A stretch of 64,000 nucleotides of DNA from Sordaria brevicollis (taxonomy: Eukaryota; Ascomycota; Sordariomycetes; Sordariales; Sordariaceae), in NCBI GenBank assembly GCA_033439795.1, contig JAUTDP010000007.1, forward strand, positions 248,001 to 312,000, read 5' to 3'. The translations under genes were made by a program, and so were the position numbers. Below are positions 34,494 to 48,376 of the stretch, one piece after another; the first letter of the stretch is position 1, and each line of letters opens with the position of its first letter. The notes under the pieces were generated by a model. The model did no database searches and was not told where the DNA came from. It was given only the letters and a program-made list of their open reading frames with translations.

Positions 34494-36451
34494 ATGGCTT
34501 ACAACTACGCCCCCCCTCCCCCGCCGCCGGGACCAGCGCCGCCGAGCAACCCGCCTGCTGGCTACCCCGCCACGTACGGCCAGTCACCCTATCAACAACA
34601 GCAGCCACAGCCGGCCGCTCCCCAGCGCGGCGGCTACAGTGGTCGAGGCCGTGGTGGCTCTGAGCGAGGCGGCTACCATGCTCCGTCTCAAGGCCATTCA
34701 TATCCGTATGGCCAACAGCCTGCTCCATACGGTCAGCAGCCGCCCCCCGCCGCACCATACGCTGCCCCTCCGTCTCAGCCCGGCGCGTACCCTCCGCAGC
34801 AGCAGCAATGGCACCCGGAGCAGCATGGCCAGCATGCCCCACCACAGACTCCTGCCCCCGGCCCGGCCCCTCAAGGGTACCCGCCCAACTACGGTGGCCA
34901 CCAAGGCTACCCGCAACCTTATGCGGCCCAGCCGTCTTACTCACCTGCGCCTCAGGCGCCTTACCAGCCCGCGTATGCTCCTCCTGCTCCGCAGGCTAGT
35001 CCCCCTCCCCAGCCTTGGAGCACTCATCACGCTTCACACCCTCAAACGCCCTACACCAATACCAACCGAGGTGGAAGAGGCGGCCACAGCGATCGCTCTG
35101 GGCCCAAAAGCCAGCTCATGGGTCCACCGATCAGAATGGGTTTCGATGGCGCGCCTCCACAGCCGCCTACTCCGGCTCCGTATGTTCCACAGCCCACATA
35201 TGGTGCACCTCACGCGGCACCTTATACTCCTGCCCCATACTCACCCTATCCGCCCCCGGCGCCCTACATGCCGCCCCCCCATACCGGATATGATGGTGTT
35301 CCCCCCGCCGCGGCGCCGCGCCATGGACGTGGAGGACATCACAACAACAGCCATCCTCGCCATCGTGCCCAGTATGGCGGTGACAGGTTTCGCGGCCGCA
35401 ACGGTCATGCTGGCGGTCACAACAGCCGCGGTGGAAAGGCCCATAGTCCTCCCACTCGCCATCAGAAGCCCGATTCGTCTGGTGGAAAAAAGAAGAAGCG
35501 CAAGACGAACAACCTTGGCCTCCTTCCGGGCGAGGAATCTGAGGACGAAGGAGGTACGAGTGAGGAGGAGCGCCTCAACGAGATGATTGGTGCCGATGCT
35601 CCCAAGTAAGTGTTTTCCAGCTGTTACTCACTGATGGCATCACAACTAACCTCATCTTTAGCCCTGCCATCGGCGAAGAGCTTGACGCCTGGATCGCTGA
35701 GCGCAAGGCCAAGTACCCCTACCTGGCCAAAACCGACGCAGCTGGCAAGGATCAGACTGCTGAGGGTAAGGCTGCCGAGGACAAGGCCTCTCTGCTTACT
35801 AGGCAGGAGCAGAAGGCGGCGAAGCTCCGCAGCAAGCTTGAAAAGATGGAGTCGTCAATCAAGAGAAAGAGGGAGCAGCAAGACGAAGGCGACGAGATGC
35901 GCCAGTCAGAGCCCTCGTCTCCATCGACAATCTCCAAGTCGGATGACGAGCAGCCAGAAGTCCTGACCACTCGTCAGGAAGAAACCATCGTCCCCCCGGT
36001 TGCCAGAAAGGCTGACCAGTCAAAGCACTGCAAGTATTACTCCACGGGTGGTAACTGCGGTAAGCGGGGCAAGTGCCGCTTTGTACACGACCCGAATGAG
36101 CGGGAGAAGGCTCTGAAGGAGCGAGAGCTGAACGGGGGCAAAATGACCCTCCAGCAGCGCTTAGTCCTGAACGACAAGGACCAAGAGGACCTGGCCGTGA
36201 TCCAGGCCCTGCAGTACCTCCAGGACAAAGGCGCCTATAAGAAGAAGGCCCCGTCGTCCCAGTCGTCTGCTAGCAATGCGCAGCCTCAACCCACAGGTCC
36301 CGCGTCCCTCCCACAGAACCCTCTGAAGAGGGACTCTGGAAGCGGTCTTCCCAACATTCCGCCGCAGCCAGAGGCTTCGAACGACAACTCCGTCTCTAAA
36401 TACCCGGGATGGAATCTGGATGGTTACGGTTCCAAACCTATCAAGAAATAG
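34494..36451 (+). CDS. NUFIP-type snoRNP assembly protein with CCCH zinc finger
   Basis: Exons are 34494-35605 and 35662-36451, giving 633 residues. Residues 1-190 are a low-complexity Pro/Gln/Tyr/Ala region with repeated PYGQQP-like units and a GGYSGRGRGGSERGGY block. Residues 190-330 continue this style and include RGRNGHAGGHNSRGGK. A basic KKKKRK patch is followed by an acidic segment. The NUFIP1-like motif EELDAWIAERKAKYPYLAK spans about 375-394 across the intron. A coiled, basic stretch (LLTRQEQKAAKLRSKLEKME) follows. A canonical CCCH finger, C-x8-C-x5-C-x3-H, is at Cys494, Cys503, Cys509 and His513. NUFIP/Rsa1 proteins help assemble box C/D snoRNPs with Hsp90-R2TP. That role is likely from the domain but inferred. 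RNA binding through the finger and RG-rich tail is also likely. Confidence 0.82.
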
Positions 36452-37772
36452 TTCCTTTTCACATCCATCGGAACCAAGCGAGTCCGAAAAAGGAGCCGCT
36501 TCAACTGAGCGTACAGAGAAAAAAGCAGTCTGTTTGATTTTATGTTACTACATTTACTCTCAAGTCGTCGTTCCCAGCCATCTCCAAGTAGGCCATGGCT
36601 AATTCCCCTTTTCCTTTTCTTTTTTTTCCAACATCGACCCCATCTCAAGCACCGTCTGGAGCAGTGGAGGAACATTTGCCGAGGACAATCTGGGGCATGT
36701 GCTCTCAAGAGGATTCGCTCCAGAGAGGGAGCATCTTCAACCTGAAGACAGGTAACCATGGTTTTCAAGGGTCGCAAGTATGTAGGCGCAAAGTTCGCGC
36801 CACCTGATTTCTTTGAAATTTCACCAAGCTCGGTAGATGAAAATTGGAAGTCGACGGGAAAAAAAGGGATGGTGCCCACGGTGCTGTTCAACTGTTTTTG
36901 GGCCGTTCAAGATCATTGATGAACTCCCATCCTGGGCTTCCACTACGGTCATTGCCAATGTGGCTGCTGGTCATGCACGACAAGGGAAACCACGGACACG
37001 ACGGACTTTCAGCACAATCAACATACATTTCTTTAGCATCAACAGCCTCATGAAGATCGAGAGGAAGTTGTGGCTGTTATTGGCGCTTCTAGCTGAAGCC
37101 AAGGACCGACAAGTCCAGACGGAGAAGGAGGAAAAGATCACAAGAAAATACACAGAAAAAAAAAAAGTAGCGAGTGCAATTGCTCAAAAGCGACATAGAC
37201 CGCGACAGTTTCCTAAACGGATGTCTTTCGGTGTTCATATCCAAGGATGAGGGATGGGAAGGGTATATTTGCTCTGGTCAAAATATGCAAGGACAGATGG
37301 AGGGGATGATTACAGATGTTTTGTTGTTCGACCCTTGCTTGCCAGATGAAGTCTCTCTGCGTACTGACCGGAAATCTATCAGATCGGTCCCATTCAACCA
37401 GCACCTAACAAGTCCTCAAGGACAATAGCGCCGTTATCACTCGTAGTTTGTTTCGTGCTCCCCGAGCTTGGGCAAATATCGAGGGTTCCATCATAGGTAG
37501 CTTTTATACATTAATGTATGACTATAACTTGACCTCGTTTGAGTGATCGCTTTCGTGCATGTGATGGTGTGTGTTTACTTACCTCGAGGGCAATGTTCAA
37601 GATATGGAACGTTTTGTTTACCACTCATGGAACGAATACGGGCAAAATAATCCTGGAACTAGATTGTTCGCGGGAAGGTCACAGCCTAAGGGTATAAATT
37701 TATAATCTGTGAAAACGGTTGTGAAATTCTTATCATTGCATTACCACCACTCCACAGCCACAGATCCCTCGA
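36452..37772. other. convergent intergenic region
   Basis: This 1.3 kb lies between two 3' ends. It holds no recognised gene. The palindrome TATAAATTTATA at 37693-37704, 69 bp past the Sil1 stop, may serve as a 3' end signal. Confidence 0.4.
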
Positions 37773-39134
37773 TCACAACTCATCCTTCTTCCCACCCTTG
37801 GCCTTCTTCTTGTTACTCGAAGCGTTCTTCCTCTGCTCCTTCAACTTATTCCACAACTCCCAGCTCCAATGTCCCTGTCCTCCTTTCCCTTCCTTCTTGT
37901 ACCTATCCGCAAGCTGCTTAGCATGCCAATCCCAGCAATCACCCTGTCCTTCTTTGTTTTCATCACGACCAGCACACTCCTTATCACTAGCCTGCGCGTC
38001 CCTCACAGCATCAGGCCACTCCCCCAAGACAGCACCCATGTCCTCGTCCAGGAAGTTATCCAGGATCAGATGACCGGCTTGGCGACAGACTTTTTCCCAT
38101 TCAGCGTCCGGAGAAGTAGACTCGGATCCAGACGAGAGGAGGACCTGCAGAAGCAAGTCCATGCCGTTGGCTGATAGGAAAGATTGCCGGATGGAGGGCG
38201 ACTTGAGAAGGCCTGAGATGGCGGAAATGCGGGCTTTGGTTAGGGAGGCTGGGACTGTTCCTGAGGAAGGGAGGAGGCGGAAGGTGGAGATTTGAAGCTG
38301 TTCTGCCCCCGAAGTTTTGGAGCAGGTATCTTGTTGAAGGGTAGTCCAGTGCTTGGTGATTTCTGCCAGGGCCTTGGGGTTGTTTTGGACGGTTGAGGAG
38401 ATGGTCAAAGCGGCGAGGCGGGACCGCGTGAGGTCTTTCTCTTCTACTGGAGACGAAGAAGAAGAGAAGAGAGAAGCAGGATTGGCCAAGCAGAAAAGTT
38501 CCCGGACGATGTCGTAGTCTTCGGCGATTTTGAGGCCGTAGTAAATGTCGTGGGAGATATCCTCGAGCATTTCCAAAGCCTGGTCGATGTCTAGACCCTT
38601 TTTGAGAATGGTTAGGGACTTGTAGAAGGCTGAACCTTCTTGTTGAGACTCGGCGGTTTCTTTCTTGGGCTCCTTGATCTTGCCGTCTGGGTCGTAGGCC
38701 GGGGCGTTTTTGGGTGCTTTTAGAGGCTGGCCTCTTGGCTGTTCTTCTGAGGGTTCTGAGGAATCTTCTGGGTCGACGATCACGATGGAGTTGTCGACGG
38801 GAAGACCTTCGAGGGACGGGTCTACGGCTTCATCGGGCACGTTGATCTTGGCTTCTTTCTGGCCGGTGTAGATGTTCAGGCGAACGTGAAGCCCCGTGGG
38901 AAGATCCTGATCTGGGTGAACGATCTGGAACTCGTTGGTGGGTTGGAAGATCTTGGGGTAGCATTCTGCTGGGTTGGAGGTGTGGCAGATGAGTTCGACT
39001 TCGTCCGAGTCTGAAGCTATCTTTTCTCCGGCTGGTGGTGATGGTGAGGCGCCTGAAGCAGAGACGCCGGCTAGGGCAACTCCTAGGAGTGCTAAGAGAC
39101 TCAGTGGGAGTGAGTGTTGTTTTAGTTTCGGCAT
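37773..39134 (-). CDS. SIL1: Sil1/Sls1, nucleotide exchange factor for ER Hsp70
   Basis: Sil1 releases ADP from the ER lumenal Hsp70 (BiP/Kar2) and so supports protein import and folding. The gene is a single exon of 453 residues. The start MPKLKQHSLPLSLLALLGVA is a signal peptide. The C-terminus is KKDEL, an ER retention signal. A segment near residues 48-98 (VELICHTSNPAECYPKIFQP, HVRLNIYTGQKEAKI) is the conserved N-terminal part. The armadillo-like helical domain includes LEMLEDISHDIYYGLKIAED and ISGLLKSPSIRQSFLSANGM. A Lys-rich tail (NASSNKKKAKGGKK) precedes KDEL. Length is close to yeast Sil1 (421). An acidic/Pro-rich linker sits between the two parts. Confidence 0.93.
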   Translation of the reverse strand: MPKLKQHSLPLSLLALLGVALAGVSASGASPSPPAGEKIASDSDEVELICHTSNPAECYPKIFQPTNEFQIVHPDQDLPTGLHVRLNIYTGQKEAKINVPDEAVDPSLEGLPVDNSIVIVDPEDSSEPSEEQPRGQPLKAPKNAPAYDPDGKIKEPKKETAESQQEGSAFYKSLTILKKGLDIDQALEMLEDISHDIYYGLKIAEDYDIVRELFCLANPASLFSSSSSPVEEKDLTRSRLAALTISSTVQNNPKALAEITKHWTTLQQDTCSKTSGAEQLQISTFRLLPSSGTVPASLTKARISAISGLLKSPSIRQSFLSANGMDLLLQVLLSSGSESTSPDAEWEKVCRQAGHLILDNFLDEDMGAVLGEWPDAVRDAQASDKECAGRDENKEGQGDCWDWHAKQLADRYKKEGKGGQGHWSWELWNKLKEQRKNASSNKKKAKGGKKDEL

Positions 39135-39983
39135 TGTGTATGTATGTCTGAGAGGGTGATATTTGGGTTGGTGTAAGTGAGTGGCACGAAGTTGATGTAA
39201 GTGAGTGACTTCGAGGCTGTTGGCGGATTCAAGTCTCTTACACGCCCAGGGTTGAAGGCGAGGACAGTGAGGGTTGTGATGTGAGTTGGAGGTGAAGATT
39301 TGAGCAACCCAGAACTTTTAAGAAGAGTTTGGCTTGGAGAAAGAATAGACACTTTGTTTGAAATATCTCAAGATATAACAGCGTTAAAACATCAAGGATG
39401 AGTCAAGTTAACGAAAAGGACAGTTTGTCTGAAGATCGATTGGAATTTTGCCTCTGTGAACACCTTGTCTGATTCCTTCCAACGAACTCCAGCGCTCTGA
39501 AGGCTTCTGTGAGCCTCCATCCCAACACCTAGCGTGGCTCCAAGCCTGGGAGCACTGAGACAGGGGCTTGGCACGCGGGAACTCTCTTGCAAGGCAGGGC
39601 CCTCCCGGGCTGGTCTTCAATTGCAGACTCAAATCACGTGCAGATATGAGCTAGTCTTGGCAATCAGCTACGTACCGGTCGCTACTGCCCTGCCCGCCAA
39701 GCTACTGTTGCGACGCATTCTATCGTCGAGGACGATCCGGTTTGCTGCTTGTGCGCCTGCTCTCCTCAAAGCCCGAAAGGCTGTAATTCTCGATACCCGG
39801 CGCATACTCTGTTTGCGCAATCGCAACGCTTCTTCGAGACCACATCGAAGGTCACCGTCTTATCGATCTCCCCGCAGAAAGAGGATCCCGGGGTCACTCC
39901 GCCAGGAGGAGAGAAAGGGTCCACTATCCCCGTCGACGCACGACTCGCGCTCCGCACTTACACGATATAAGTCGACGACAGCC
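39135..39983. promoter_or_regulatory. divergent promoter region, SIL1 / complex I subunit
   Basis: This 0.85 kb holds the upstream regions of both genes. An open frame runs from 39534 through the start of the complex I gene but has no ATG until 39984 in the coding frame used there. No further gene is seen. Confidence 0.5.
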
Positions 39984-41042
39984 ATGTCCTCCTTCAGACT
40001 CGGTCTCTCCAGGGCCGCCCGTCAGGTTCAGCTTCGGGCCCCTTGTGTGCGCAGCACGAGGAGGTATGCCTCCGACAACCACGGTCACGACGACCACGGC
40101 CACGGCTCTGCCGGTCATGACGACCACCACCACCATACCCATGATGTCAAGGAGGACCTTGGAGTACGTTCAGAAATACAGTGTGGAGAACATGGGCCAT
40201 CTTGCTATCGAAGCTTGATATATCAACATGGAGGCTAACCTGATGGTTCGCAGCTTGCCTTCTACGTGATTTTCGGCGCCATCCCCGCTTTCGGTGGTCT
40301 CTATTACTTCTCTCGACCTGGCAAGGACGGACAGCCACACGCCATCACGAAGTGGTTGCAGAAGTGGGAGGAGCATCAGGATGCTTTGGCGGAGAAGAAC
40401 GCTCTCATGACTGCGGCCATCGAGCAGGCTGCTCACGACAAGCACCTTTTCTACTATGCCGACAACCTGAGGAGCGGACATTACGAGATGAGGTATCCCG
40501 AGTACGTGATCAATTCCCCTTCCCTGTTATCGGAGCTCAAAATTGGTCTTGAAGTGTTTTGCGGCCCGGCATTTCCTTCATGTTTATTCCATGCCCAGCT
40601 TTGCACAACACCACAATTTCCAATGGTTTTCCGGCCGTTGGCAAGCATCGATAGGTCATGGTTATTGTTACACAAGATGGAGAGCTGTCGGAGCTTGTTG
40701 TCCGGAGCTAGGCAACGAGATGTTGTCCGTTGGGTATTGGACGCCATCAATGCTTCATGTGTTTGGGACTCGTTCCAATACGCAGACAGTTGCGGAGGAA
40801 TAGGTTGACAGCTTGCCATGGACCTTCGTGTTTCCCATCCTTGCTTCTCTGCCTCACACAACACAAGATGCCATTGGGTGCGACCTACATGCTGACCACG
40901 TGACAGGCTCTTGCAGCACGGTAGCCATCGCAACGTTCCGGCCGGTACTTATATCCGCTTGGACCAGGTTGTCGAGGTCTACAGGAAGCAGCACCTTGAC
41001 GAAGAGGAGCGTAAGGCGAAGAAGCTGGCGGCGTCCAACTAG
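39984..41042 (+). CDS. mitochondrial complex I accessory subunit (17.8 kDa type)
   Basis: Exons are 39984-40163, 40254-40501 and 40907-41042, giving 187 residues. The N-terminal MSSFRLGLSRAARQVQLR is a mitochondrial presequence, ending near RRYASD. A His/Asp-rich stretch (HGHDDHGHGSAGHDDHHHHT) follows. A single hydrophobic segment, AFYVIFGAIPAFGGLYYFSR, leads into a charged helix (KWLQKWEEHQDALAEK). Exon 3 supplies ELLQHGSHRNVPAGTYIRLD and a basic helix ending KKLAASN. The overall pattern resembles the 17.8 kDa NADH:ubiquinone oxidoreductase subunit described from Neurospora. That assignment rests on memory of the family and is not certain. The second intron (405 nt) is long for this genome. 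It has a GTACGT donor and a GCTGAC branch site 9 nt before the acceptor. Confidence 0.7.
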
Positions 41043-41431
41043 ACAAGTGCTGTGCAGCAATTGCATACTTCCTTCCATCGTATTTACGTTAGACGTTAGA
41101 CTCCTCCTTCCAGTCTTTATTGACAAGGGGCCGTTCGTGGCATCATCCAGAAAGTTACCTTCCTCATACGTGTACATAGTCGCACACCGAGAAAACATCA
41201 TCATCGCCCACCAACGTCAATTGCCGAAATCATCACAGGTTTTCACATTATTCCCTTCTATACCCTCTAGCTCGCATTTTCCATCGCAGTATCGACCAGG
41301 TCATTCTCCTTTTTCTTTTCTAGGTCCTTAATCATCGCGCAGCAGTTGTGTGCACGCGATCCATCTAGATCCGCCCATGCACACAACCGTCTCACTGGTA
41401 TTTCACGTCAGAGCTCAAAGCTGACACCAGC
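41043..41431. promoter_or_regulatory. intergenic region ahead of the SET-domain gene
   Basis: This 389 bp stretch follows the complex I subunit gene and leads into the SET gene on the same strand. It contains a 15-codon uORF at 41377-41424 that stops 7 bases before the SET ATG. Confidence 0.5.
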
Positions 41432-42686
41432 ATGGCGAGCTCCCACCGAAAAAAGGGCCAACTTCGGGCTTCTAACGAAGTCGAAGAGTTCGACGCTGCA
41501 AAACAGGCTAAGGCATGTTGAAGATTTCAGTCCTGTCAATATCCGAGTCATCATACGTTTTAGGTGCCAAGAACTCAACTATGTCTCTTTCGATGTAGTC
41601 TATCCCTCACAAGTCCAACTCAAGTCCATTATCACTCTGCAGACCTCCTTTTCTCTTACAAAATACTTGAGCAATCATAACCAAAAAATTTCTTCAGTGA
41701 AACCAATTTAACTAACAGCATCCAACTTTCCAACTCACTAGTTGCCGGCCAAATTCCTCCGCAATGCGCCCAAGGATGCTCCGGCTGTACGCATCGGCCT
41801 GGTGAGCCCGACCGTAGGCTACGGTCTCTTCGCAGCCCGCGACCTCTCCAAGGACGAATTCATATTCCACGAGGCGCCTCTCATGACGGCACTCTTTAAC
41901 GAGAAGTTCTCAGCCGACGCCTCTCTCATGCACAGCCAGCACCAAGCATACAAGGCGGCCCTCGCCGACGGCGGTCAGGACGTCGTCACGCTCGCCTTTC
42001 CCATGCTCGCCGCCCGCAACGGCTTTCCTCCTGCGTCCTGGGAGGCCGCCGAGCCCATCTTCTCTGCCGAGTCCGCCGAGCCCGACGTGGCCGACTCCGC
42101 CAAGAAGTTCCTCGGCAAGAACCTCGTGCATGGCCGGTTTGCCGGCTCGACCATTACGCAGGACGAGTACGAGACGTACGCGGCCGGGGTGAGGGAGATG
42201 CTCATCGCCAAGCCGACTGAGGAAGACCGGCAAAGGGCGTGTCTGGATTTCTTTAAGAACTACGCGTTCCAGGTTAAACGGACGATGATACCCTCGACTA
42301 TTCCCCATTTACCAGCAGGGCCAGCAGGAGGACCAATAACACCAACAGCCACAGCCACAGCCACGACGATAACCAGCAAAACCAACTCGGACGCCTGCAT
42401 CTACCTCCTCGGCTCCCTGATCAACCACTGCTGCACCCCACCTTCCTCCTCTTCGGCGTACGTGACGCGCAAGCGCACCGAGAAGGGACCAAACTGCGAG
42501 TGGCGCATCGGTGCCTCGGGGCTTGCTCACTTTGTGGAACCGAAGCACATTTGTGTGCAGGCCAAGAGGGATATCAAGGAGGGCGAGCAACTGACCTGGG
42601 ACTATGGGAAAAGGGAAAAGGGCTTTGTATGCGAGTGCGCAACGTGCAGGGACACGTTCATGGGGTACTATTGCGGCATGCTGTGA
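41432..42686 (+). CDS. SET-domain protein, probable lysine methyltransferase
   Basis: Two exons are inferred: 41432-41512 and 41742-42686, giving 341 residues. Exon 1 (MASSHRKKGQLRASNEVEEF) is needed because the main open frame has no ATG before the SET domain. The only frame-preserving join uses a GC donor (AAG|GCATGT) and a TAG acceptor. SET motifs are VGYGLFAARDLSKDEFIF near residues 49-66, SLINHCC, GEQLTWDYG and a final Cys cluster CECATCRDTF. The usual NHSC motif reads NHCC. The sequence following it is a Pro/Ser loop, and a Thr/Ala repeat of the form TATATATT precedes it. S-adenosylmethionine-dependent methylation of a protein lysine is expected, but the substrate is unknown. The central insert between SET halves resembles SMYD/SET5-type proteins, without a clear MYND finger. 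Confidence 0.75.
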
Positions 42687-43320
42687 GAGGCGGTGTGCCG
42701 GGTAATTTGGGGGGCGTTTGGCTTCTCAGATTTCGAGACGCTGATGATTATGTGGTACTTTAGTATGGTGATGGGGCGGTGGGTGGTTAACCAAGCCTTG
42801 TATTGGTTGTGGATCCGTATTTTAAAGTTGAAAGGCGTCGAGATATCAAACGGGATGCCTTGATGAGGGCTCGACGATGGTGGTGTCGACGATGTTGGTG
42901 ATGGCAGGCCGGATGGCGTAATGGTGAAGTAGTGTGTTGGTTGCTTTGATTATTGATACTGGGGACTCAAGTCAGCGGCAGGGTAAGAGGCCAAAGCCAG
43001 GTCTCACCCGGTTAAGCGTCATGGAACAGGTTTATACAATAGCGTAATATGTTGAAAGACACGAGAGATAAGGTCGTTCTGTTTTCATTCTTTCTTTCCA
43101 TTCAGCCAAGTCTATATCAAGGGTATCCGCGGACAAGGAGCCATGTGTGTGATCACCTAGAATGTTGCACTCGTCATTACTCGTTTGCACTATCTCGTCA
43201 AAACTAAGATAGTCCCTGGCACAATTGTCCATGCCATAACCAAATGAGCAAACCCGCGTCCGTTTTCGCCGAACCCATGATTTGAGACAGAATGCAAGTA
43301 CCACCCATTTCCCAGAGCAT
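42687..43320. other. convergent intergenic region
   Basis: This 0.63 kb lies between the SET gene and the uS19 gene. It has no recognised coding signal and probably carries both 3' UTRs. Confidence 0.45.
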
Positions 43321-44390
<1,070 letters not shown>

Positions 44391-45086
44391 CTTTGCGGTA
44401 GGTGGTTGGTGATCACGATTTCGCTGTTCGTCGGGGTATCGAAGAGCGAAAATCTGACTGTCGCGATGATGGGAGTGGATTTAGGATTCCGGCCCTCACA
44501 GCAGCAAAACCTCTAGCCTGTGGCACGGACGGGTGGGCGGTGCACGCCTGCCCGTAGGACCCACCTCGAAAATTCGTAGGGCTCTGTGCCCTCAACAGCC
44601 CCGCCCCTGCCCAGGTTGGTGTGTGAAGTGGCTGGAGCTGCACTTGTGGCTTGGCAACCCACGATTGGCAGTGAAAGGCATGAGCCAATTTGTGGCGCAC
44701 AACCTCTCCTAGCTACATAGCGGCGCGAGCCATCACGGTTCCCACCACGGTGACGCGGTCTCATCGCGGCTGGGATGAAGTCATCGTCACTTGGGTCATT
44801 TCGCTGTGTCATTCCGGCATTTCCTTGTCAGCGGTTGACTACAATTCGTTCCATGTCACAAACACTTTTCAGTTTCAGTCAACGGCAGCGCATATGAACC
44901 TCAAACACATTGTTTGATTCTCATTTTGAAGCACTCAACACTTGGCTAGTCACTCATTCCCTTTTGTCTCCTTCTTTGCGTCCTGGTGTTTTTGAAGGCA
45001 GCACACATGACATTGAGCCTCTATCCGCTCAACCTATGTAAAGACCCAGCCACCCCTCCATCTGCTTCCAACTTCATATGCTCTCT
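44391..45086. promoter_or_regulatory. uS19 promoter and GH53 3' flank
   Basis: This 0.7 kb is the uS19 upstream region on the minus strand and also holds the 3' end of the galactanase gene. I see no gene and no confidently named site. Confidence 0.45.
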
Positions 45087-47038
<1,952 letters not shown>

Positions 47039-48376
47039 TCAGATAATAGTCTCGGCCGTTGTGGGATCAGCCTTCAAGACCAAGACGCCTGGGAACAGCT
47101 CCTCTGCCGATTTTTCATCAATCCTCCATACAAGCTTTTCGCCCGATTGCGCTCCAGCTCTAAGGATTCTGAGGGCATTCGTAGCCCGCTCTAGCAGTGT
47201 GGCGCCTTCAACAATCCTTTGCTTGTTCGGCTTGATCACCCCTTGTTCCAACAAAGCAGGGACAATGTCCGGTTGGCAGTGATTCTTCATGAATTCGTTC
47301 TGTCACGCAAGGTCAGCTGCTATTCTTGAGCATATATCACGAGTGTATCTCAGCAAAGATGGATTACTGACCTGAGGATAATGGTGTGTTCTCACACCTC
47401 TCACCTCAACCCCATCCTTCCATTCTCCCTTCAAGACCTCCGTGGCATCCATCGCATACTCGGGCGCTTCATCCTCGCTGGCATGCTTGGTGATGACAGG
47501 CAGCATGACAGCCACCTTCGTTCCTTTCTCGGCCAGCTTGGTCAACGGCCGAAGCGTACCCTCCAAAGACCCAATACAATCAAGTATCAACGGGATTGCC
47601 GGCTGCTCATCACCTGACGAAGAGGCGGCAGCCAGCACATAATCCCGAATCGACTCGGTCACACCCTTCTCTCCATAATCAAAGCACACCTTCGCACCAA
47701 GTGTCAGAAGCTCCTCATGATGCCTCTTACTAGCAACAGCAATCACATTCCGATACCCCCAATGCTTCAGCACCTGCAAGCCATACTGGCCGACACTACT
47801 CGCCGCTCCCCAGACCAAAATCCACTTCTCTTTATCCCCTTTATCTCCCTCAACATTGGCATCAGAAGTAACAGGCCACGGCAACTCCACCCCCAAATCC
47901 CTCGGCAAACAATGCAAAACCGTCACCAAATTCGTCGACACCGTTACCCCCTCTTGCATCGTCATCCCCTCTGGCAATCTACTCATGAGGTAGGTCGGCG
48001 TCGTGATGAACGTCTGGAACCCACGCTCGCGGTCCTCGCGCCAGGCCATGCCGAATACCTTGTCCCCAACCTTAAGGGGCTCGCGGTGAGCGGCGGCTGT
48101 GCTGCTGTCGTCGTCAGCAGGACCGAGGGCGAGAATGGTGCCTCCGAAGGTGGAGCCGGCGACTTGGGGAGGGTTGGTGATGAGGAGGCCGCCGTCGGCT
48201 TGGTGGAGGTCTAAGGGGGTGGAGGAGGTCCATTCTACGTGGACGAGGGCTTCTCCGGGCCCTGGGGCTTCAGTTGCGCGGTTGATGATGGAGTAGGGGG
48301 CGCGAGCGGCGGTGATGGCCACGGCTGGATGGGTGAGGGGGATCTCAGTTGGGAGGGAGGAGGTGGTGGTAGCCAT
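47039..48376 (-). CDS. MDR-superfamily oxidoreductase (quinone/enoyl reductase-like)
   Basis: Exons are 47372-48376 and 47039-47299, giving 421 residues. The ATG at 48376 begins MATTTSSLPTEIPLTHPAVA. The N-terminal GroES-like half contains GPGEALVHVEWTSSTPLDLH and VAGSTFGGTILALGP. The Rossmann half contains WILVWGAASSVGQYGLQVLK, which holds the nucleotide-binding motif, and AVASKRHHEELLTLGAKVCF. The zinc ligands of classical alcohol dehydrogenases are absent, so this is a zinc-free, NADPH-using enzyme like the toxD/enoyl reductase group. The second exon (NEFMKNHCQPDIVPALLEQG) completes the catalytic domain. Such enzymes occur in secondary metabolism, but no polyketide or peptide synthase gene lies nearby, so that link is not supported. 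The substrate is unknown. Confidence 0.85.

Noticed and set aside
40502..40906. Possible nested gene or small RNA in the 405-nt intron of the complex I subunit gene
   Set aside because: No box C/D or H/ACA pattern, and the open frames are read-through of the upstream exon.
47039..48376. Secondary-metabolite cluster suggested by the MDR reductase
   Set aside because: No polyketide or peptide synthase, P450, transporter or cluster regulator lies in the neighbouring 15 kb on either side.
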